Shown one piece after another: positions 15,259-21,274 of a DNA stretch of 21,274 bases (positions are counted from its first letter, which is position 1; every line of letters starts with the position of its first letter). The notes under the pieces are model-generated. The model was not told the DNA's origin. It ran no database searches and saw only the letters and a program-made list of their open reading frames with translations. Location: NCBI RefSeq assembly GCF_958350005.1, contig NZ_CATWFF010000016.1, positions 1 to 21,274 on the forward strand, written 5' to 3'. The DNA is from an uncultured Megasphaera sp. GTDB taxonomy: Bacteria; Bacillota; Negativicutes; Veillonellales; Megasphaeraceae. The translations under genes and the position numbers were made by a program.

Positions 15259-15720
15259 TTAAAAATCTATATGCAAGCGAACTTGAGCAACGTTCTTCAT
15301 ATCCAGTGTCTTTTCCAGCCCGTCAACAGCGACAGCCAATGTGCCGTCATCTCGTTTCTGTATCAGCTGCGCCACCATATCCTTGGAGCCTTCATAAGGC
15401 GAAAAGAAATGAATATCTACCGTTCGTCCGGCATAGCGCAGAAAATCTTTATCTTTCTTCAGAATACGGTCCAGACCGGGAGACGATACTTCCAGTAAAT
15501 AATTATCCGGAATCGGATCGTCCGCATCCAGTACACGGCTCAGTTCCTGACTCACATGCTGACAGTCTTCCAGGTCAACGCCGCCTTCTTTGTCGATATA
15601 TACGCGCAAATACCAGTTTTTTTCACGAATATATTCGACGTCGACCAGCTCCATTGGCGTACCGTCAATAATTTTCTCCACTTCATTGGAAATCAGTTCT
15701 TCAATCTGTTCACGTCTCAT
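15259..15720 (-). CDS. rimP: Ribosome maturation factor RimP
   Basis: RimP assists early 30S assembly around protein S12. The 153-residue protein shows the N-terminal domain (MRREQIEELISNEVEKII; GMELVD-like TPMELVDVEYIREKNWYLRVYID), the block LEVSSPGLDRILKKDKDF, and a C-terminal SH3-like domain. The open frame continues upstream to 15858, but AGGTGAG (15730-15724) fixes the start at the tandem ATGs 15723/15720; I prefer 15720 for spacing. The extension would cover the promoter and the leader hairpin. It is the first gene of the operon. Confidence 0.94.
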   Translation of the reverse strand: MRREQIEELISNEVEKIIDGTPMELVDVEYIREKNWYLRVYIDKEGGVDLEDCQHVSQELSRVLDADDPIPDNYLLEVSSPGLDRILKKDKDFLRYAGRTVDIHFFSPYEGSKDMVAQLIQKRDDGTLAVAVDGLEKTLDMKNVAQVRLHIDF

Positions 15721-15760
15721 CATCTCACCTGCTATCCTTTTCAAAATAGTATAGGTAAAA

Positions 15761-15790
15761 GTTAAGAGTGGGCTTACACCCACTCTTAAC
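15761..15790 (-). promoter_or_regulatory. Perfect 12-bp hairpin in the rimP-nusA leader
   Basis: GTTAAGAGTGGG (15761-15772) and CCCACTCTTAAC (15779-15790) form a perfect stem with a 6-nt loop. On the minus strand it is preceded by TTTTTTT and followed by TTTTACC, a weak U-tract. It lies about 17 nt after the predicted transcription start and 40 nt before the rimP start. It could be an attenuator or a mRNA-stabilising 5' hairpin. Confidence 0.7.
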
Positions 15791-15813
15791 AAAAAAAGCA
15801 TTCTTTTATACTT

Positions 15814-15842
15814 AGTATACCACGGTGCGCTGTTCATGACAA
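15814..15842 (-). promoter_or_regulatory. Promoter of the rimP-nusA-infB-ribF operon
   Basis: On the minus strand TTGTCA (15842-15837) and TATACT (15819-15814) are separated by 17 bp, each with one mismatch to consensus. Transcription would start near 15807. The -35 box begins 15 bp after the stop of the upstream gene, and no separate terminator lies between them. Confidence 0.7.
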
Positions 15843-15857
15843 CGCCGACGCAGTACA

Positions 15858-16535
15858 TCAGGCCATATCTGCAGCGATCGTATCCAGTACAGGAAGAAGA
15901 GACTTTCGCAGCGCCCGCTGCAGCTCCTGCAGGGACGAACAGTCAAATTCATGAACCAGATTCGGAAAATTATGAATACGTCGTTCTGCAAAAAAATCAT
16001 CCCGCAGCACATTGTACATAACGGATAAGCCGCTCTTTGTCTCTGTACTGTAGTATGATAAGATCATGTACGATCCGTTAATAATACGAACGGCCTCTGT
16101 CGGCCGGATCAGGCATTGCAGCCCTTTATAGGCTGCCGGCAGAAACGAATCCCATTCCACGCTGGGAACGCCTTTCTCCTTAAGAATGACACTGAAATTA
16201 CGGCTCCGTTCATCATAGCAATCGCGAATAAGCCGGGCAAGCCGTTCTTCTACCATGTGCCGAAACATATCCCAGTCACTGGTAATGAATTCAATCAGCG
16301 CAAATTCCAGCATGCCAATATCGGTTCGTACAGCAAATTCTTCAGATTCAGGGTTAAACACAGCCCGCACAGACCAGCTGTTTTTGCTGTTAAAATAAGA
16401 AAACAGCAAAAATTCAGGAGCTTCTTTTTTCCCGGCCATGCGATATTCTGTCAATAACTGAAAATCTCCCACCTTAAGTGGGAGAACAGATGCGATATTC
16501 CATTGTTTGAATGTTTCAATCAATGCACTATCCAT
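15858..16535 (-). CDS. Conserved-looking hypothetical protein downstream of tRNA-Leu
   Basis: I do not recognise this 225-residue protein. It has no signal peptide or membrane segment. The middle is mixed alpha/beta with SVEWDSFLPAAYKGLQCLIRPTEAVRIINGSYMILSYYSTE, and the end is a helical region (SLQELQRALRKSLLPVLDTIAADMA). The composition resembles its neighbours, so the gene is probably real. The frame runs back to 16625, but that part overlaps the tRNA, so I start at ATG 16535, the first codon after the tRNA. No SD precedes it: only 10 nt of A/T-rich sequence separates it from the tRNA 3' end. A hairpin with a TTTT tail (16461-16485) lies inside the first 25 codons. The only clear neighbour links are co-orientation with polA-mutM-coaE and the rimP promoter 15 bp downstream. 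Confidence 0.7.
   Translation of the reverse strand: MDSALIETFKQWNIASVLPLKVGDFQLLTEYRMAGKKEAPEFLLFSYFNSKNSWSVRAVFNPESEEFAVRTDIGMLEFALIEFITSDWDMFRHMVEERLARLIRDCYDERSRNFSVILKEKGVPSVEWDSFLPAAYKGLQCLIRPTEAVRIINGSYMILSYYSTETKSGLSVMYNVLRDDFFAERRIHNFPNLVHEFDCSSLQELQRALRKSLLPVLDTIAADMA
16461..16485 (-). terminator. Terminator-like hairpin inside the gene after tRNA-Leu
   Basis: TCTCCCAC (16465-16472) and GTGGGAGA (16478-16485) form a perfect GC-rich 8-bp stem with a 5-nt loop. On the minus strand a TTTT run follows (16464-16461). It lies 61 nt after the tRNA 3' end, a usual distance for a tRNA terminator, yet falls within codons 17-25 of the downstream open frame. The short T-run means leaky termination at most. 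Confidence 0.45.
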
Positions 16536-16545
16536 AGAAAAAATT

Positions 16546-16631
16546 TGGTGCGGTTGGTGGGAGTTGAACCCACACAATCGAAAGATTACTGCCGCCTGAA
16601 GACAGCGCGTCTGCCATTCCGCCACAACCGC
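16546..16631 (-). tRNA. tRNA-Leu, anticodon CAG, CCA encoded
   Basis: On the minus strand the acceptor stem GCGGTTG (16631-16625) pairs with CAACCGC (16556-16550), followed by discriminator A (16549) and encoded CCA (16548-16546). The anticodon stem CTGTC/GGCAG encloses a 7-nt loop TTCAGGC with CAG at 16598-16596, reading CUG leucine codons. A long variable arm marks a class II tRNA, consistent with Leu. The T stem is GTGGG/CCCAC with loop TTCAACT. It lies 7 nt after the stop of the transglycosylase gene and 10 nt before the next ORF. A weak promoter could sit inside the end of the transglycosylase gene: TTGAAC (16677-16672) and TATACA (16652-16647), 19 bp apart. Otherwise it depends on the polA transcript. 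Confidence 0.97.
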
Positions 16632-16638
16632 ATAATCA

Positions 16639-17214
16639 CTAGAACCTGTATAGTTGACGATATTTCTGTTCGTTCAACAAGACTATTCTAACATACTCAC
16701 GGGTTTCTGTAAAGGGTATTTTTTCAATTTCTGAAAAATCTTTTTTCCAGCCATACGTTTCCATCCAGGAGTCCACATGTCCGCGGCCGGCATTATACGC
16801 AGCCAGGGCCAATATCTTATTGCCATCGTACTCTTTGAGCAAATACGCCAGGTACCATGTACCCATGCGGATATTGGTCTGTACATCGTTGAGCTGATCT
16901 GGCGTAAATTCTGTCAGATTCATCTTATCGGCAATCCATTCTGCCGTATCCGGCATAATCTGCATCAGCCCATAGGCTCCTACATGAGACGAAGCCGTTT
17001 CATTGAATTTGCTCTCTACCAGAATGACAGAGGCAACCAATGCCGGACTGACGCCATCTTCATAGGAATATTGCCGTACCAGATAATCATACTGAAGGGG
17101 ATACACAAATTTTCGCAGTACATCGTCTTTCCATGACGAAAAATACGATACAGCAAAACATAATGCCAATACTGCTATAATAAGTTTTCCTCTCGTATTT
17201 GCCTTACGTCTCAA
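16639..17214 (-). CDS. Membrane-anchored lytic transglycosylase (SLT domain)
   Basis: The enzyme cleaves the MurNAc-GlcNAc bond of peptidoglycan and forms a 1,6-anhydro product. The 191-residue protein has one N-terminal hydrophobic helix (LIIAVLALCFAVSYF, 11-25) that would anchor it with the catalytic part outside. The SLT fold is clear: catalytic Glu in LVESKFN (E67), GAYGLMQIMP (79-88), AYNAG (139-143) and the terminal FTETREYV. It resembles the small Slt-like proteins of Firmicutes. The start is TTG at 17214, 5 to 6 nt after AGGAGA; no ATG or GTG is better placed. It begins 9 bp after the coaE stop, so it is part of the polA operon. A spore-cortex role is unlikely to be readable here. Confidence 0.9.
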   Translation of the reverse strand: MRRKANTRGKLIIAVLALCFAVSYFSSWKDDVLRKFVYPLQYDYLVRQYSYEDGVSPALVASVILVESKFNETASSHVGAYGLMQIMPDTAEWIADKMNLTEFTPDQLNDVQTNIRMGTWYLAYLLKEYDGNKILALAAYNAGRGHVDSWMETYGWKKDFSEIEKIPFTETREYVRIVLLNEQKYRQLYRF

Positions 17215-17223
17215 CGCCTTCTC

Positions 17224-17838
17224 CTACTGGTTGTCCACGCGGGCTAAAAGCTGTTCCCACTGAACCCGTACTTGTCTTTTCGTATCCTCCAACGAACCGG
17301 TGTTATCAATGATAACCTGGGCCAGCGAACGTTTTTCCTCAATAGGAAGCTGCGCGTGAATCCGATTCAGAGCTTCTTGCTCTGTAAAGTGATTTCGCTG
17401 CATTAAACGTGTCAGCTGTGTTTTGGAATCTACATAGACAAGCCATGTTTCATCAACATACAAGTGGTATTTTACCTCAAACAGCAGGGGCATGTCAAGG
17501 AAAATTATTTTTTCTTTGTGAATATCCCGAAATCGAATAATTTCTTCATCAATGCGCTGGTGAATAAAGGGAAATAAAATCGCTTCCAGCTCTGCTTTGC
17601 GCTGCTTGTCCGCAAAGACAAGATTGCCAATATACCGGCGATCCATGGTGCCATCAGGCAGCAGCGTACGGTCGCCAAAAGCCTGCACGACAGCAGCCAG
17701 ACCTGCTGAGCCGGGAACGACGACTTCCCTGGCCAGTATATCACAGTCAATAACCGGCGCATGGTACTCCTTCTGCAGCATGGAAACAACGGTGCTCTTT
17801 CCTGACGCAATACCGCCAGTTAATCCAATCGTATACAT
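17224..17838 (-). CDS. coaE: Dephospho-CoA kinase
   Basis: CoaE phosphorylates the 3'-hydroxyl of dephospho-CoA in the last step of coenzyme A synthesis. The 204-residue protein starts MYTIGLTGGIASGKST with the P-loop at 8-16. VIDCDILAREVV (CoA-binding side) and the block LDMPLLFEVKYHLYVDETWLVYVD are typical, and RNHFTEQEALNRI is the lid region. The frame is open to 18024, but AGGAGGAG lies 5 to 6 nt before ATG 17838 and the extension would overlap mutM, so I start at 17838. It follows mutM by 10 bp. The polA-mutM-coaE order is common in Firmicutes. Confidence 0.96.
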   Translation of the reverse strand: MYTIGLTGGIASGKSTVVSMLQKEYHAPVIDCDILAREVVVPGSAGLAAVVQAFGDRTLLPDGTMDRRYIGNLVFADKQRKAELEAILFPFIHQRIDEEIIRFRDIHKEKIIFLDMPLLFEVKYHLYVDETWLVYVDSKTQLTRLMQRNHFTEQEALNRIHAQLPIEEKRSLAQVIIDNTGSLEDTKRQVRVQWEQLLARVDNQ

Positions 17839-17848
17839 AGACTCCTCC

Positions 17849-18667
17849 TTATTTCTGACAATGGGGACAATAATGCGTTCCCCGGCCGCCCAGTTTTGTA
17901 TAGGCAATGACCGTTCCACAGGTACGGCATGGCAGTCCTTCCCGGCCGTATACGCATAAAAACTTCTGATTTTCTCCTTCTTTGCCGCTGCCGTTGATAA
18001 AATTGCGAATAGTCGTCCCGCCATGGCGAAGGCCCTGGTTCAGTACCATGCCAATGGCTTCATACAATTGATGACATTCAGCAGGGCTGATCTGACAACA
18101 TGGCCGCTGCGGGAGAATATGTGCATGAAACAGGGCCTCGTCGGTATAAATATTCCCCAAACCGGCTACACGAGTCTGATCGAGCAGAAAAGTCTTTACG
18201 CTGCGTTTCGTCTTGGCCAGGGCATCGCGCAAATACGCTTCCGTAAAGGCCGGACTATTGCCGTCAGGGCCCAGTGTATCATACCCGGATATGCCTGTAG
18301 CTCCCTGGGCAGGTACGAGCCACAGGCATCCCAGCGTACGAATATCACGATAAATCAGACAGCCTTCATTCAGGGAAAAAATGATCTGCTCCCCTCGGAC
18401 CGGTTCATACTGTTCCTGATACAGAAGACTGCCGGTCATGCGCAGATGAATGAGCAGTCCCGTATTGCCGCTGACATGCAGAAACAGGTATTTTCCCTTC
18501 CGGCTTACGTTTTCAATAGTCACACCAGTCAACGTGCGTATGAGTGTCTCTGGCGATGCATTTTTGACCAGCCGCGGCAACAGCAGCCGCACAGTTTCTA
18601 TGGTTTTGCCAGCACTATGCTGTTCCACATACTGGCGAATTGTTTCGACTTCCGGCAATTCCGGCAT
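17849..18667 (-). CDS. mutM: Formamidopyrimidine-DNA glycosylase
   Basis: MutM (Fpg) removes 8-oxoguanine and formamidopyrimidines and nicks the abasic site. The 272-residue protein begins MPELPEVETI, where Pro2 is the catalytic nucleophile and Glu3 is required, so the start at ATG 18667 is firm; the frame open to 18712 overlaps polA. Other key residues are K58 in RKGKYLF, N172 in GLGNIYTDEAL, and the zinc finger CRTC...CPHC (C247, C250, C267, C270) with R262 in GGRGTHYCP. A GAGGTGA SD precedes the start. It lies 13 bp after the polA stop. All active-site residues are present. Confidence 0.97.
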   Translation of the reverse strand: MPELPEVETIRQYVEQHSAGKTIETVRLLLPRLVKNASPETLIRTLTGVTIENVSRKGKYLFLHVSGNTGLLIHLRMTGSLLYQEQYEPVRGEQIIFSLNEGCLIYRDIRTLGCLWLVPAQGATGISGYDTLGPDGNSPAFTEAYLRDALAKTKRSVKTFLLDQTRVAGLGNIYTDEALFHAHILPQRPCCQISPAECHQLYEAIGMVLNQGLRHGGTTIRNFINGSGKEGENQKFLCVYGREGLPCRTCGTVIAYTKLGGRGTHYCPHCQK

Positions 18668-18680
18668 ATGCCCATCACCT

Positions 18681-21260
18681 CTATTTTGCTTCTTCCCAGT
18701 TTTTGCCGTCATGAATATCGACGACTAACGGCACAGACAGGGTTACAATGTGTTCCATCGTCTGTTTCAGCAGCTGTTCCACTTCTTCTTTTTCCTGGGC
18801 CGGCACTTCCAGCACCAGTTCATCGTGTACCTGCACGAGAAGATGGCTTTTAAGCTGCCGTTTTTCCAGCTCATCCTGTACGGCATTCATAGCCATCTTG
18901 ATGATGTCGGCAGCACTGCCCTGAATGGGCGTATTCATGGCTGTCCGTTCAGCAAAGGAACGGCGGGTAAAGTTTTTGCTGTTAATATCGGCAAGGGCAC
19001 GAATCCGTCCAAACATGGTTTTGGCTACACCAGTTCGGCGTGCTTCTTCAATGAGTCCTTCCATGTAGGCATGAATGGTACTGTACCGCGCAAAATACGA
19101 TTCAATATATGCTTTGGCTTGCTGGCGGGTAATAGATATATTCCGGGCCAGGCCAAAGTCGCTGATACCGTAAATAATGCCAAAATTGACGGCTTTGGCA
19201 TGAGACCGCTGTTCCGGCGTGACGTCTTCCCAGGGAATGCCGAATACTTCCGATGCCGTACGGCGGTGAATATCCTGATTCTTCCGGAACCCGTCGATCA
19301 TAGTCGGATCCTGGGACAAATGGGCTAACAGTCGCAGTTCAATCTGTGAATAGTCACCGGATACGATGTAGTCATACCCTTTTCCAGGCACGAAAAACGA
19401 CCGTATCTTACGGCCCTGTTCCGTACGGACAGGAATGTTCTGTAAATTCGGGTCAGAACTGCTCAGGCGGCCTGTAGCCGTAACCATCTGATTAAATGAA
19501 GTGTAAATGCGCCCGGTTTGCGGAGAAATAAGAGGTTCCAGACCATCAAGATAGGTAGAAATCAGTTTTTTTAATGCCCGAAACTGCAGGATCTTGGAAA
19601 TCATGGGATGCTGATCTGCCAGGGCTTCCAGCACAGACGAATCGGTCGAATAGCCAGTCTTGGTCTTCTTAATGACCGGCAGTCCCAGTTTTTCAAATAA
19701 AATGACGCCAAGCTGCTTCGTCGAGTTAATATTAAACGTTTCTCCGGCGTCATCATAAATTGCTTCTTCCAACGCATCGGCTTCCCGGGAAAGGTCCTGC
19801 TGCATCGCCACCAGCTGTGTTTTATCGACAGCAAAACCATTCATTTCCATAACAGCCAGCGTATGCAGTAATGGGCATTCTATCGTTTCATACAGCTTCC
19901 ATACATCAGCACGATGAAGTTCTTTTTCTACACGGGGCCAGAGGGCATATAAAAACCAGGCCGCACTGGCCGTACGATTCTCATCTGTTTCCGTATGTTC
20001 CTGAAAAGGCAGATCAAACCGTTCCGATACATAGGTCAGTCCATAGGACGTCCGCGTCGGATCCAGTACATACGCCGCCAGCATGACGTCTTCCAATACA
20101 GGCCGTGTTTTCGTATAGGTCATGATGACTTTGGCCAGTGACTTGCCGTCAGAAGTGATAATCCTGTCTGCCTGAGCAAGGGCGGCAAAATAATCCGGCC
20201 ACTGTGCTGACGGCACGATGAGTACGCCCTGTTCCGTCGCAATGGTCAGAATGCGAACCTGTGGCGCCGGCACCGCATGGTCATACAGGCATTCAGCAGC
20301 CACACACTGCCCGGCCAGCGCTGACGGCGGCAGTTCTTCACACGATTTTACCGGCAGCGACGCTGCAGGCTCGCTGTCAGCCAGCGACGAAAAGCGGTCA
20401 AAGGCAGCAAATTTTAGCAGCAGCTTTTTAAAACCCAGCGTCCGGAATAGATCTGCCACTTCTTCTTCCCGCGGTTTAGGCAGGAACATATCCATAGAAC
20501 AGGAAATGGGCACATCGCAGCGAATCGTAGCCAGCGTTTTCGACAACATAGCCTGATCCTTATGAGCCACCAGCTTTTCCTGCAGTTTTTTCCCTTTTAC
20601 GGCGTCCAGATGTTCATATATGCCCTGGACCGACCCAAACTGGGTAATCAGTTTAAGGGCCGTCTTTTCGCCTACACCGGGCACACCGGGAATATTATCT
20701 GCCGTATCCCCCATAAGGGCCTTCATTTCAATGACCTGATCAGGTAAATAGCCATATTCCTCCTCCATGACCGACGGCGTTACAGCCAGCATGTTTGTAA
20801 TGCCTTTTTTCGTCAAATAAACCGTTACGGCATCGTCAACCAGCTGGAGCGCATCGCGGTCCCCTGTAACAACGGCCACGTCCAGATCCCGCTGTTCGGC
20901 CTGGCGGGCAATGGTGCCAATAATATCATCGCCTTCGTACCCTTCCAGTTCCAGCACATGAATACCCAGGCAGCTCAGTACGTCCCGTATCATAGAGAAC
21001 TGAGGACGCAGCTCATCTGGTGCAGGCTTGCGGGTCGCCTTATATCCGTCAAACAAATCGTTGCGGAATGTATGTTTATCCTTGTCAAAGGCTACAGCCA
21101 CATACTGCGGATCCAGCTGTTCATATAACTTCAAAAGCATCGTCAGAAAACCATATACGGCATTAGTCGGCCGTCCCTGGCTGTCGGTCAGCCCAGGAAT
21201 AGCGTAAAAAGCTCGATATAACAGGCTGCTGCCATCGATAATTACGATTCGTTCTTTCAT
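18681..21260 (-). CDS. polA: DNA polymerase I
   Basis: PolA fills gaps and removes RNA primers during lagging-strand synthesis and repair. The 859 residues hold a 5'-3' exonuclease (FEN) domain (1 to about 290; GSSLLYRAFYA, EGYEGDDIIGT, TGDRDALQL, MGDTADNIPGVPGVGEKTA), a 3'-5' exonuclease-like domain (about 315-430) and the polymerase domain with motif A GDYSQIELRLL (635-645), motif B RSHAKAVNFGIIYG (685-698) and motif C VQVHDELVLE (809-818). The proofreading domain lacks the DxE residues: the expected FDTET site reads CVAAECLYDH. This is known in Bacillus-type and Taq enzymes. GGGAGG is about 6 nt before ATG 21260. It heads the polA-mutM-coaE operon; the promoter is outside the window. Confidence 0.97.
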   Translation of the reverse strand: MKERIVIIDGSSLLYRAFYAIPGLTDSQGRPTNAVYGFLTMLLKLYEQLDPQYVAVAFDKDKHTFRNDLFDGYKATRKPAPDELRPQFSMIRDVLSCLGIHVLELEGYEGDDIIGTIARQAEQRDLDVAVVTGDRDALQLVDDAVTVYLTKKGITNMLAVTPSVMEEEYGYLPDQVIEMKALMGDTADNIPGVPGVGEKTALKLITQFGSVQGIYEHLDAVKGKKLQEKLVAHKDQAMLSKTLATIRCDVPISCSMDMFLPKPREEEVADLFRTLGFKKLLLKFAAFDRFSSLADSEPAASLPVKSCEELPPSALAGQCVAAECLYDHAVPAPQVRILTIATEQGVLIVPSAQWPDYFAALAQADRIITSDGKSLAKVIMTYTKTRPVLEDVMLAAYVLDPTRTSYGLTYVSERFDLPFQEHTETDENRTASAAWFLYALWPRVEKELHRADVWKLYETIECPLLHTLAVMEMNGFAVDKTQLVAMQQDLSREADALEEAIYDDAGETFNINSTKQLGVILFEKLGLPVIKKTKTGYSTDSSVLEALADQHPMISKILQFRALKKLISTYLDGLEPLISPQTGRIYTSFNQMVTATGRLSSSDPNLQNIPVRTEQGRKIRSFFVPGKGYDYIVSGDYSQIELRLLAHLSQDPTMIDGFRKNQDIHRRTASEVFGIPWEDVTPEQRSHAKAVNFGIIYGISDFGLARNISITRQQAKAYIESYFARYSTIHAYMEGLIEEARRTGVAKTMFGRIRALADINSKNFTRRSFAERTAMNTPIQGSAADIIKMAMNAVQDELEKRQLKSHLLVQVHDELVLEVPAQEKEEVEQLLKQTMEHIVTLSVPLVVDIHDGKNWEEAK

Positions 21261-21274
21261 GGCAACCTCCCTAT

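Noticed and set aside
15721..15858. 46-residue N-terminal extension of RimP
   Set aside because: It would overlap the promoter and leader hairpin; a good SD fixes the start at 15720/15723.
16536..16625. N-terminal extension of the unknown gene (30 more codons) reading through the tRNA
   Set aside because: The sequence is the tRNA-Leu itself, with complete cloverleaf and CCA; the apparent peptide is a by-product of the open frame.
17839..18024. N-terminal extension of CoaE into mutM
   Set aside because: MYTIGLTGG is the normal enzyme start and has a strong SD; the extension lies in mutM's zinc-finger region.

Overview
The window looks like part of the chromosome of a Firmicute, most likely a Negativicutes member of the Megasphaera/Dialister/Veillonella type. 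The evidence is the intact block rimP-nusA-rnpM-ylxQ-infB-rbfA-nrnA-truB-ribF, strong AGGAGG ribosome binding sites, moderate GC content, a split two-gene transketolase and an IS1634-type transposase. The genus is a guess from overall impression, not from a search. Nearly all of the window is ordinary housekeeping DNA. No defence island, CRISPR array, prophage or clear novel system is visible, and the interesting signals are regulatory or in spacers.

Layout. (1) 1 to about 1866: an IS1634-like insertion sequence cut by the left window edge, with a complete transposase gene and a strong hairpin behind it. (2) 1867-2196: a spacer with no convincing gene, holding a 176-bp segment bounded by imperfect 25-bp inverted repeats (1913-2088), probably a relic of another element. 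(3) 2197-4529, plus strand: an HD-domain hydrolase and a sirtuin in a two-gene unit, then an EamA-family permease, closed by a bidirectional terminator. (4) 4540-6451, minus strand: a two-subunit transketolase with its own promoter and a terminator-like hairpin in the leader. (5) 6510-7843, minus strand: a single PLP-dependent aminotransferase gene with its own promoter and terminator. (6) 7861-15842, minus strand: the nine-gene transcription/translation operon rimP to ribF, with a promoter and a perfect 12-bp hairpin in its leader. (7) 15858-21260, minus strand: polA-mutM-coaE-lytic transglycosylase, then tRNA-Leu(CAG), then an unidentified gene. This array has almost no spacers and no clear terminator before the rimP promoter.

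How the genes work together. The polA and mutM products replicate and repair DNA, and coaE makes coenzyme A. The rimP operon joins ribosome maturation (RimP, RbfA), initiation (IF2), transcription elongation/termination (NusA), RNase P modulation (RnpM), tRNA modification (TruB), nanoRNA turnover (NrnA) and FAD synthesis (RibF). The two transketolase subunits feed the non-oxidative pentose phosphate pathway. Read-through from polA into the rimP operon is possible, so the minus strand from 21260 to 7861 may work partly as one long transcription unit.
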